The notes beneath the pieces were generated by a model. The model was given only the letters and a program-made list of their open reading frames with translations. It had not been told where the DNA came from and searched no databases. A program made the position numbers and the translations under genes. Positions 1-7,939 of a DNA stretch of 64,000 nucleotides are shown here, piece by piece (position 1 is the stretch's first letter; every line of letters begins with the position of its first letter). Source of the stretch: Phaseolus vulgaris (lineage: Eukaryota; Streptophyta; Magnoliopsida; Fabales; Fabaceae); assembly GCF_000499845.2 (NCBI RefSeq), contig NC_023753.2:14833030-14897029 (forward strand), written 5' to 3'.

Positions 1-130
1 TTAAATCTTAACAAACTCTTAATTGCATTTAAAACCGATTGGTCAAAGCATTTAATGACTGGAGCGTATTCAGTTAAAGCATTTAAAGCTCAGTCAAAGA
101 AAGCAGTTTTTCTGTTATGGTTTCAAAACA

Positions 131-167
131 AACAATCGATTGTTTCCTCGAATCAATTGGTTGTTTT
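131..167. repeat. 21-nt-spaced motif doublet, LTR of A
   Basis: AACAATCGATTGTTT (a near-perfect palindrome) is followed, with CAAT cores 21 nt apart, by a variant containing CAATTGGTTGTTT. The equivalent site in the other LTR is 5469-5505. Confidence 0.75.
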
Positions 168-229
168 GTTACTTAACAAAATTACCATTCAAAAACAGTT
201 TTCAAACTTTCTCAAAACACCTAAGTGTA

Positions 230-265
230 AACAATCGGTTGTTTCGACAAAACAATCGGTTGTTT
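230..265. repeat. 21-nt-spaced motif doublet, LTR of A
   Basis: Two copies of AACAATCGGTTGTTT start 21 nt apart (230 and 251). The matching place in the other LTR (5568-5583) has only one copy, so one 21-nt unit was gained or lost between the two LTRs of one element. Confidence 0.8.
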
Positions 266-465
266 CAACTTAGTTTAAAAAACATTTTGCTTTGATAAAA
301 ATTAAGATGCTAATTGCTTTGAGATTTAATCTAAGGGTTGATTACAACATTGAACTACCCCAGAACAAAGCTTAAACCAGCACAGCAGCATCAAGAAAAG
401 CAGAGGCTTCATCATCCTTCAAAGGATTGGATTCTTCAAAACATTGAACACCACTTGGTTCAACA

Positions 466-870
466 ATCTCCCCCTATTTGATGAAGACAAATCCCTGATG
501 CTTGTGTTGTACTTGATTAAATCTGAAGCAATTCCTGCAATAGAACTTTGAGCAATACATTGAACTTCTGATATTCTGTTAGTATACAGATAAACAATTA
601 AAGCTTAAAACATCTAATATCAGAACCAAATAACATCACTCAAACTGTTTTTAACAATATGAAAAACAGAACTTAAAACAAATTGGAAACACAACATATA
701 TCTCCCCCTATTTGTCTTCACAAATAGACAAAGATAAGAGATAAAATAAGACATTGTTCCCATTACATCAGAATAAACCAGCAACAGCAGAAGGAAAGAA
801 ATTTTAAAACCAGAAAAGAGAACAGCCAAAAACAATCGATTGTTTTGATGACCAATTGGTTGTTTTTCTT
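466..870 (-). other. 3' untranslated region of A with two polypurine tracts
   Basis: On the minus strand the terminal tract AAATAGGGGGAGATT abuts the LTR start at 465. A second tract lies at 701-709 and is preceded by a perfect 8-bp stem (CTATTTGT / ACAAATAG) with a four-base loop. A motif doublet with cores 20 nt apart sits at 831-866 just after the accessory gene stop. No further gene is visible. Confidence 0.7.
701..728 (-). promoter_or_regulatory. Internal second polypurine tract with upstream hairpin (A)
   Basis: The minus strand reads CTATTTGT, a four-base loop, ACAAATAG, then GGGGGAGA. The same arrangement occurs in C at 27801-27828 and, slightly degraded, in J at 63607-63632. It lies about 235 bp inside the terminal tract. 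A role in secondary plus-strand priming is inference. Confidence 0.5.
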
Positions 871-2073
871 TCAATCTTCTTCATCAGCAAACTGAAGATC
901 AAAGATTTGATTCTGGACAGCTTCAATCTGTTCGTCCAGAGTCATAAACCTTGCATCCATGTTGTCAAACCTGGTGTCAATCCTCTGAAAGTTACTAACA
1001 CATAGATCATGAAGGCTCCTTTGATTTTCAGCAAAGGTATCTAACCTATTCACCATGAGTCTTTCAAAAGGAGACATGGTTTGCATTCTTTCTCCTTGAT
1101 GTTTAGCATCAGCACTAGGACCTGCATCTTGAAAATCTTCAGCTGGATCTTCATGTTGAACATCCATGTCAGCAGGTTCATCTTGTTCAAGATGAGCAGC
1201 ACCACTAGAAGATGCACCATGATCACCATCCTTACTTATCCACTTTCCACCTATTTTTGTAAAGCCCATCTTGCTGAGTGATCCATTGTTCAACTCTTGA
1301 GTTGACTTGACCAGCTCAGAAGTTTCATCTTCAAGATTAACTTCAAAATAGTGTAGAAACTTAGATATTAAAACAGCATAGGGATAGTGGTAATCGCCTA
1401 ACCTGATGGCTTTTTGCATATGTTCTTTGATTATGTGAATCCAATTGATCTTCACTTTCTTGGTGATGCAGAAGATGTAAACCAGATCTTCTTCAGTCAA
1501 CACAGAGTGGTTACTCCCCCTTGGAGTTAGAATCCAAGTTACAATGAGAGCAAGCAACCTCTCATCAAGCTTCAAACCTCCAACCGAGCATGTGCTAACT
1601 TGAGATTGATTGTTCTTCAAGCAACTTTTGTAGAACAGGATTTTGTTGAAATCTTCCACCACACCAAGGTTTCCTTTATTGATTCTTAATCCAGAGAACT
1701 TAAGCCCAGCAACAGCTGCCCAAACCTCATGGGTTATCTCCATCTCCACGCCTTTCACACGAGAGACTTAGTTGTTTCCCTCAAACTTCAAGTTGGTGTA
1801 GAAAACTCTCACCAAATCTGGATATATGTTCCCTTTGAGCTCCAGAAACTTTCTGAGTGATTGGTCCTTGAGAAGCCTCCTCACATTGTCAAGCTTTTGA
1901 CTTTTGAGCCAGTCAAAGCACACAACCTTGGGGTTGTTTATCTTCTTGACACTTGTTTCATATCTATACTTCTCAATGAGATCGGTGTCACCAGAAAACC
2001 AGCTTTCAAGCCTTCCTCTAGACCTTACAGCTCTGGTTTTGACTCTTTTAGAGGTGGGAGGGGTTGATTCCAT
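871..2073 (-). pseudogene. Accessory protein of A ('putative plant transposon protein' type), one internal stop
   Basis: The frame starts at ATG 2073 and runs about 400 codons to 871, broken by one TAA (1768-1770) where the homologue in B reads straight through. Visible parts are a basic N-terminus, a globular helical region with YPDLVRVFY-like and TPRGSNH motifs and an LLALIVTWIL helix, then an acidic linker and a C-terminal heptad-like coiled coil (LDTFAENQ through VQNQIFDLQ). The fold resembles the family annotated in plants as putative plant transposon protein; its function is unknown. No signal peptide or membrane anchor is seen, so an envelope role is unlikely. It lies in sense with the element, upstream of the 3' LTR, and has a TATA-like box about 100 nt upstream. 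Confidence 0.75.
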
Positions 2074-2859
2074 GAAAGCAGAGACGAAAACTTACTTCAC
2101 AAAAAATTTTGCAAGAGATGGTGCAAGAGATGTTGCAATTGGTTGTTCTTGATGAAAGAAATCTGCACCTGATTTTATAGTAGAAAGAGAATCAATTTGA
2201 ATTTAATTTCATTCAATGTGTACCTGATTTTTCAGAGAGAGTACTTGACTCTGTTCTGCACTGAAAAATGTCAGAAAAAGCTGAAAATCACATGGTCTTC
2301 ACATGTGATCTTTGACTAGTCATTAAGGCTCTTGAATTTCCAAGATTTTGGAATATATTCCTTTATGACTGTTGTAAATCCTTTCTGAACGTGATCAGTT
2401 TTCAACACAGATCCTTTGACCAAGATTCTCCCTTTGAAAAAATCTGCAACGACTAGAAATTCAAAAAGCAGTTAAATCAATTTCTACACAGTGCTGTCAG
2501 ACTCAAAACAATCGGTTATTTCGAAGAAACAATCGGTTGTTTTTCTGCAGCAGTTAAAAACTTGATTTTGTAATTTTTAACCATAAACAGAAACAGATTA
2601 AAGTACATGACATTGATTAAAAGACAATTAATCATAGGAAAGAACTTTGAAACAGAAATTGAGAACAAATAAAAGGAAGATTTTATCCTTGTGTTGTTTC
2701 TTCAATGAGCCAATTGCTTGCTGATCAAGAAAACTTCTTTTCACTGTTTTGACCTTTTGCATAGCATTGATTCAGCTTCAATGACTGCCTTTTTCTTCAA
2801 CAGCTTGATCAGAAGGCTCAATTCTTCCTTTTCTCTTCATTTTTCCTGCATAAACAGAT
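2074..2859 (-). promoter_or_regulatory. Spacer and probable promoter of the accessory gene (A)
   Basis: No gene is seen. The minus strand carries CTATAAAATC at 2180-2171, about 100 nt before the accessory ATG, in a T-rich leader. A motif doublet (cores at 2509 and 2530) lies further upstream. In a complete relative such as B, pol occupies the space between gag and this spacer. Confidence 0.45.
2507..2542. repeat. 21-nt-spaced motif doublet, spacer of A
   Basis: The plus strand shows AACAATCGGTTATTT then AACAATCGGTTGTTT with starts 21 nt apart and the spacer CGAAG between them. Confidence 0.75.
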
Positions 2860-4614
2860 TCAAGTTGCAAGATTTGGTCCCCTTAAAAATTTGGGTCCAT
2901 TTGGCTTTTCTTTGCTGTTAGAAACATCACATCCCTTAGGAATCCATTTCATAAAACCTTTAGGAACATAATATTTTCTAATTTTGCAGAATCTAACAGA
3001 GTGGCCTTTCTTCATGCAGTAAAAGCATGTAACAACCGGTTGTTTTGTCTTAACAATCGGTTGTTTTTCTAATTTTTTCAAAAAGCTTTTTGAAAACCTA
3101 TCTTGCTTGTTCTGTGGATTGAAACCTAAACCAGCCTTTCCAAAAACACAGCTTTGAGATGCTAGGACATTCTCAAAGTTTGACTTTCCTTTTGAAAGCT
3201 TGTCCACAGTTTCAACAAGATAGTGAACCTTTTTCTCAAGATTTTCACAATTTGTGCAATTGAGAGTATCACACTTGCAAGAGGCATTTTTCAAATGATT
3301 TTCCAATTTTTCAAAATCACTTTTTGCTTTTCTCAGTTCCTCTTCAAGTGATTTAACTTTCTTTTCAAGCCCATTGTTAAGATCTTTCAATCGGTTGTTT
3401 GAAAGAACCAATCTATTAGCTTCATCATGTGTTTCTTGAAAAGCTTCAAGCAATTCGCTGTAGTTTTGTTCATTTAAGGAAGCACATGAACTTACCTCAC
3501 TTGAACTGCAAGAATCATCATCATCATCCTCAACAACTAAGCATATGTTGGCTTTTTCATCTTCACTTGATGAAGAACTTGATGATGACACCTCATTTTC
3601 ATCCCAAGTAATGTAGGCTCTTTTTGTCTTGCCTTTCTTCTCCTTGTAGCTTGTCTTTTTCTCTTTGCTCTTGTTGGGACAATCTGCCTTTATGTGACCT
3701 TGCTCACCACAACCAAAACAAGTATAGTTATTTGAATTAAATTCATTGGGTTTCTTGTTTCCATACCTATCCTTGTTGTTGTCTTTGTTGCGGTTTCTTT
3801 TTAGGAATTTGCTGAATTTTCTTGACAGCAAACTAAGATTTTCCTCATCACTATCATCACTTGAATCTTGCTTTCCCTTATGTTTGGATGCTTTCAAGGC
3901 TATGCTCCTTGTGTGCTTATCTTCACTCTCTTGAACATTGAGTCTATTCATCTCTGGCTCATGTTCCCTAAGCTTTCCAAACAAAGAGGCAACACTTAAT
4001 GATGTTAGATCTTTAGATTCGGAAATAGCAGTTACCTTTGGTTGCCATGCTCTATCAAGACATTTCAAGATCTTGATGTTCAGCTCCTCTTTATCAAACG
4101 TCTTGTCTAGGCTTATAAGGTGATTGATGATGTGTGTAAACCTTTTCTGCACTTCAGCTATGGTTTCACCTTTAAGCATTCTAAACATCTCATAATCTTG
4201 GATGAGAGCATGCTTTCTAGCTCTTTTCACCTCATTTGTTCCTTCATGAGTGACTTCCAAAGTATCCCACATTTCTTTTGATGATTTGCATTGTGAGACC
4301 CTGAAAAACTTATCAGAATTTAAAGCAGAGGTTATAATATTTTTGGCAATGCAATCGAATTTGGCCTTTCTACTTTCTGCATCAGTCCATTGAGACCATG
4401 GCTTCTCAATGACAGAACCATCTTTTTCAAACGTTGGGATAAAAGGGCCATTTTCAATTGCATCCCAAATTCCTTTGTCAAGAGATTCCATAAATATTTT
4501 CATTCTAACTTTCCAAAACTGGTAATTCAAACCACAAAACAAGGGTGGTCTGTTTATTGAGGCACCTTCCCCAAACAGTAGTCTATCAGCCATTTTGAAA
4601 GATTTTAGGATCAA
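2860..4614 (-). CDS. gag: Copia gag polyprotein of A (nucleocapsid, two zinc knuckles)
   Basis: This is an open frame of up to 584 codons. The likely initiator is ATG 4593 (MADRLLFGEG), since B has the same sequence FKM followed by an FxEGxSINRPP core; an earlier in-frame start at 4614 is possible. The order is an N-terminal gag domain with FWKVRMKIF, the UBN2-like region (VQKRFTHIINHL), a first CCHC knuckle CFGCGEQGHIKADC near residue 298, an acidic Ser-rich stretch, a coiled coil (NNGLEKKVKSLEEEL), and a second CCHC knuckle CFYCMKKGHSVRFC near residue 528. Gag packages RNA and forms the particle. No pol follows. The linker before the second knuckle encodes a 21-nt motif doublet that B lacks. 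Confidence 0.85.
   Translation of the reverse strand: MILKSFKMADRLLFGEGASINRPPLFCGLNYQFWKVRMKIFMESLDKGIWDAIENGPFIPTFEKDGSVIEKPWSQWTDAESRKAKFDCIAKNIITSALNSDKFFRVSQCKSSKEMWDTLEVTHEGTNEVKRARKHALIQDYEMFRMLKGETIAEVQKRFTHIINHLISLDKTFDKEELNIKILKCLDRAWQPKVTAISESKDLTSLSVASLFGKLREHEPEMNRLNVQESEDKHTRSIALKASKHKGKQDSSDDSDEENLSLLSRKFSKFLKRNRNKDNNKDRYGNKKPNEFNSNNYTCFGCGEQGHIKADCPNKSKEKKTSYKEKKGKTKRAYITWDENEVSSSSSSSSEDEKANICLVVEDDDDDSCSSSEVSSCASLNEQNYSELLEAFQETHDEANRLVLSNNRLKDLNNGLEKKVKSLEEELRKAKSDFEKLENHLKNASCKCDTLNCTNCENLEKKVHYLVETVDKLSKGKSNFENVLASQSCVFGKAGLGFNPQNKQDRFSKSFLKKLEKQPIVKTKQPVVTCFYCMKKGHSVRFCKIRKYYVPKGFMKWIPKGCDVSNSKEKPNGPKFLRGPNLAT
3031..3066. repeat. Motif doublet inside gag coding sequence (A)
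   Basis: AACAACCGGTTGTTT and AACAATCGGTTGTTT start 21 nt (seven codons) apart, so the peptide repeats a KQP unit: EKQPIVKTKQPVV. The site is just before the second zinc knuckle. C has a degraded doublet at the same place (53258-53290) and B has none. Confidence 0.75.
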
Positions 4615-4635
4615 CTTGAATGACTTTCAAGAACC

Positions 4636-4652
4636 AAGCTCTTGATGCCAAT
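4636..4652 (-). promoter_or_regulatory. Primer binding site of A
   Basis: Directly inside the LTR the minus strand reads TTGGCATCAAGAGC, a variant of the TGGTATCA-type site complementary to plant initiator Met tRNA. Confidence 0.7.
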
Positions 4653-4813
4653 TGTTAGAAAAGATGGCTTTAAACTAGAGGGGGGTGGGGGGTGAATTGT
4701 TTAAAGGGGTTTTCGCAAACTTTTCAAAGCTAGAATGAACTTATTTCAGAAACCAATTGATTCAGCAATTCAGTTAGCCAAAACAGCAAGCAAAACTGTA
4801 ATACTAGAAAAAA

Positions 4814-4849
4814 AACAATCGGTTGTTTCTTCGAAACAATCGGTTGTTT
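4814..4849. repeat. 21-nt-spaced motif doublet, LTR of A
   Basis: Two exact copies of AACAATCGGTTGTTT start at 4814 and 4835, separated by CTTCGA. Each contains CGGTTG, which fits the plant MYB core CNGTTR. Confidence 0.8.
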
Positions 4850-5468
4850 ATACCAGCAAACAATAAACAAACTGAAATTAAAGAGTTAAGGATAGAGAGA
4901 TTGTACACAGTTGTTTATACTGGTTCACTCCAAACTAGAGCTACATCCAGTCTTCTCAGAAACCCTGAGGATATCCACTAAGCAATCACCACTTGATCAC
5001 TTACACCACAACCAAGAGAATGACCTTGAACACCTCAAGAAACACACTCTCCTTGGCCAACACTAAGATTGCTGATCTTGAACACCTCAAGAACACACAA
5101 CCAATCTCAGCAAAACACACACACGAATTGTTCAGCAGTTTACAAAGATTACACTTGTTACAGATGAATATCTGAAATCAATACAAGTAGAATCCTATTC
5201 AGCACCTTGATCAATCTCTCAACACTTTTGCAATCTCTGAACTCTTTGGAAAACTCTTCTTAGATCAAAACTTTGTTTTCAAGATTCTTAAAACATTAAA
5301 ACAGTTTTTCAGAATAAATCTAATAATATAGTTTGTTATTAAATCTTAACAAACTCTTAATTGCATTTAAAACAGATTGGTCAAAGCATTTAATGACTGG
5401 AGCGTATTCAGTTAAAGCATTTAAAGCTCAGTCAAAGAAAACATTTTTTCTGTTATGGTTTCAAAACA

Positions 5469-5505
5469 AACAATCGATTGTTTCCTCGAATCAATCGGTT
5501 GTTTT
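5469..5505. repeat. 21-nt-spaced motif doublet, LTR of A
   Basis: This is the counterpart of 131-167: AACAATCGATTGTTT followed 21 nt later by a CAATCGGTTGTTTT copy. Confidence 0.75.
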
Positions 5506-5615
5506 GTTACTTAACAAAATTACCATTCAAAAACAGTTTTCAAACTTTCTCAAAACACCTAAGTGTAACCAATCGGTTGTTTCAACTTAGTTTAAAAAAC
5601 ATTTTGCTTTGATAA

Positions 5616-6157
5616 CTGATGAGGACGAAGACGAGTCTGCTGAGGGACAATTCTTCAAGAGAAGAAGGACCACCTGGGCAGCCCCCCAAGCTGTTACCTC
5701 CACATCCTCTTCCAACCATGGTGGCGACTCGCTAAGGGAGCACCCTCCAAGCGCCACCTCACCCCCTCAACCAATGGCCTTGGAGGGTGGGACTGAAGCT
5801 GAGCCCACATCAGCTCCACCATCTGCCCCAGAACTTCCCCTACCTCTCCAAGAAACACTGAGGGGCTACCTAGAGAAAATGTCTCCCAGCAGCCAAACTG
5901 AAGGGCCCAAGAAGGAAGGCATGAATTACTATATGGGCGCCTTCATTGCTCGTGCCAATACCTGGCGGGCCCAAGCTAAAATCAGAGCGATCGAAGCCTC
6001 TGCCTTCCAAGCTTTGGAGAAGGAGAACGCCTCTCTGAAAGAGGAAAAAGAGAGCTTGGCCCGTCGTTGGGAGCGTCAAAAGGAGGCCTATAAGGTCTCC
6101 TTAAAGGTGGCACAAAAGTCTAAGGAGGTAGTGTCGTTTCATCCTCAGGGTGTCTGA
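5616..6157 (+). pseudogene. Antisense accessory gene of F, 3' fragment
   Basis: The plus-strand frame begins at the A/F junction and encodes an acidic start (DEDEDESAEG), a basic FFKRRR patch, a Pro-rich stretch, then GYLEKMS...KKEGMNYYMGAF...WRAQAK and the start of a coiled coil. The same order occurs in D copy 1 (DDEDSEGVAPFKRRK ... KEGMPFYLGAF ... EWRAQARN). The upstream exon is lost and the coiled coil and C-terminal tail are cut away after KVAQKSKE. It runs opposite to F's gag-pol. Confidence 0.7.
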
Positions 6158-6542
6158 AAACACCAAGGCGATTAGTGTTCTTGGTGCCCACGCCCAGGGA
6201 GAGGCGTGTTGGAAACATCGCCGTATCGTCCCTGGTGTGTCTAAACACCAAGATGACAAGGGATTTTGGTGATTACGCCTAAGGAGAAGGTTTCCCGAAG
6301 GATGGCGCTTCTCCTTAACTGCGTGTATCTGCACCAAGTGACCTGGTTCTCCACTGCTCGGAAACTTCTTACTATCTGATGCCCACGCTGGAAGGAAACG
6401 CCCCCCGCCACTTCCTTGCGAGGTGTCTAAACATCAGACACCGGGGCTAGCTGTTCTCACCTGAGGAGGGGGCGTCCCGAAGGAATCCCTTAACCCCTGC
6501 TCAGGGACTAGACGCCCGAATTTTAAGTTATACTATGCGTAC
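6158..6542 (-). repeat. Degenerate repeats in the 3' region of F
   Basis: No gene is seen. On the minus strand, degenerate units of the form GTGTTTAGACAC followed by a GGGACGATACG-like block recur three times or so; D has the same blocks around 44897-45040. Such hypervariable 3' repeats are known in Tat-lineage elements. Confidence 0.5.
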
Positions 6543-7339
6543 TGATCCTGCCTGTTGACCGGAACGCTGGAAACTGCCTCGTCAAAGGATCGACGTGCGC
6601 ACGGCTTCACACCTCCGTTCCTCTTCGAGATCCACCTCAAGAACCTGCAAAGAAACAGAGCGGTGCCGCTGCGGCTGATCGCACTCCAACGCCCAAGTCA
6701 GTGACCGAATCACCAAATACTAAGAGAACAAGAACCGTGCAAATCCTCTCTCACAGTCAGCTCTATAACTCGCAAGCGTAAAAAGTATAATCTGAACGTG
6801 CGTACCTCAGAAAGTTTGTTGAGAACTCTTATATACCTGGTTGTTTTCTCTCTCCTGGCAGTTACAGACCTGGACACGTGGCTCGCATCCAGTCGTACAC
6901 GTGCCATCATCTGGAGCCTCCTTGACTTGGCGCTGCTTCTACTCTCATTTTGGCTAAGTTACTTATGCATGGTACTGCCCAGTGCATAGCTAACTTGGGA
7001 GTGCGATCTCTACTGGAATTGGCGAGTTAGGGTGTCCTCATACACCTTCCCTGTGGTCTCGCCGGCCGCCTTCATAATTTGCTTCTCCTTCATCTTCGGC
7101 GATGTGCTTTCTCTGGCGATCTCCAACCGCTTGGTCGCCTGAGTTCACATCTGGCGACTTCATCTTTAACCCGGTGATCGCCTATTCTGATATGCTGGCG
7201 ATCGGAACACGCCAACTTAATAACTGGCGGCTTCACGAGCCCCCCGACTTCCTTCCCTTCTGCCAGCCTGGCGTTTTGCCAACACGCCTATACTGTAGCA
7301 GGATGCCACGTCATCACTCCCGACTACCAGGGCGGTACA
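6543..7339 (-). repeat. 3' LTR of element E
   Basis: It is bounded by TG and CA (plus strand TGATCCTGCC to GGGCGGTACA). On the minus strand it carries two CACGTG G-boxes near 6875 and 6897 and, about 45 nt downstream, a TATATAAG box at about 6835-6828, so it holds a plausible core promoter. A GGGGGG polypurine-like block lies about 90 bp inside the LTR start. Confidence 0.9.
6828..6905 (-). promoter_or_regulatory. LTR core promoter of E: paired G-boxes and TATA box
   Basis: On the minus strand CACGTG occurs twice about 24 nt apart (ACACGTGCC-type and CCACGTGTC-type), followed by GGTATATAAGAG. The same arrangement is in the right LTR, in F's LTR (CACGTG near 24075 and 24104, TATATAAG near 24045) and in the solo LTR near 59387-59440. 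Confidence 0.6.
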
Positions 7340-7354
7340 CAAGCCCCCCAGTCT
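7340..7354 (-). promoter_or_regulatory. Polypurine tract of E
   Basis: The minus strand reads AAGACTGGGGGGCTTG directly before the LTR start TGTACC. The 30 bp around it are nearly identical to D's tract at 48311-48330, including an AGTCTT/AAGACT stem just upstream. Confidence 0.75.
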
Positions 7355-7939
7355 TAAGCGAAGACTTGTCTAGCGAAAAGACTGAAAGAGTCACGTCAAC
7401 ACCGGTCTATGTGGCACTGACGCAGAATTTCAAACGGTTGTACCTTCTGCTTTTTTGACGCTCCACCAAACCCCTCGCCCATCGCTCGACACGTGGCTTC
7501 ATCAACGGTTCTCTTCAGTTGCCGTTTGCGCTTCCTAAACCCATTTCGAAAAAACCCTTAAACCCGTTTTCACTTAACACTGTTCCATCACTTTCCCTCG
7601 CATTCACGAACGCTCTAACTTTCTTCTGCGGAAAACTCTCAGCGCTCTCCAGCATTCTGAATCACCATCAACCTTCATCGTCTTCCTGATCATCAAAAGG
7701 TACCTACTTTCCTTCTTCTGCTGGTTTTCCTTGCATTTTAACCGATTCGCATCATCCTGTAACTGCCTGGTGCATACGCTGTGGGTTGCTTTTCCATTTC
7801 TCCTTCTGCGTAACTTAGGGTTTCGTCAATCGTTGCAACGAACCTACATTCGTTCGTTTTTCACCTTCCTTCTATGATCGAGTCAGCCTCTGTAACCCCT
7901 GATCATTTTTCCTTTTCTTCTTCCTTTGCAGCTGCAACC
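7355..7939 (+). promoter_or_regulatory. Promoter, leader exon and 5' UTR intron of E's antisense gene
   Basis: A G-box ACACGTGGC lies at 7489-7497. A pyrimidine-rich leader follows, then a candidate 5' UTR intron 7700-7931 (232 bp): donor AAAAG|GTACCT, long pyrimidine stretch, acceptor CCTTTGCAG|CTGC. The ATG at 7940 is nine nucleotides after the acceptor. D copy 1 has the same layout (G-box, AAAG|GTACG donor, TTTCTCCAG acceptor 15 nt before its ATG), which supports the model. An in-frame ATG at 7874 would lie in the intron. Confidence 0.6.

Larger units (their letters stand above)
1..465 (-). repeat. LTR of element A (3' LTR in element sense), partial
   Basis: Bases 1-298 align with 5339-5615 apart from small changes, including one extra 21-bp motif unit in this copy. 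The outer end at 465 reads CA on the plus strand, which is TG at the LTR start on the minus strand, directly beside a polypurine tract. The beginning of the plus-strand copy lies outside the window. The short open frames inside it are not genes. Confidence 0.85.
1..5615 (-). mobile_element. Element A: pol-less SIRE-like Ty1/copia retrotransposon
   Basis: Read on the minus strand the order is LTR (5615-4653), tRNA-Met-type primer site, gag, a spacer with a TATA-like box, an accessory gene, a polypurine tract and the second LTR (465-1). No protease, integrase, reverse transcriptase or RNase H is present between gag and the accessory gene, so A cannot move by itself. The left LTR runs off the window. 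The right LTR lacks about 167 bp that the left copy has (299-465) and stops abruptly against element F at 5615/5616, so no target-site duplication can be scored. LTR start and polypurine tract match those of J at the right end of the window. Confidence 0.85.
4653..5615 (-). repeat. LTR of element A (5' LTR in element sense), truncated
   Basis: It starts TG on the plus strand beside the primer site and carries the G-rich tract GGGGGGTGGGGGGTGAATTG typical of these SIRE-like LTR ends. It matches 1-298 at its far end and then breaks off at 5615, about 167 bp short of a full LTR (estimated 1.13 kb). Confidence 0.85.

Noticed and set aside
55..273. Small ORF in A's LTR
   Set aside because: It is LTR sequence with repeated motif units, and its counterpart in the other LTR differs by an inserted unit.
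7874..7939. Upstream ATG at 7874 as start of E's antisense protein
   Set aside because: It would lie in the 5' UTR intron, and D's protein starts at the position equivalent to ATG 7940 (both begin MTR).
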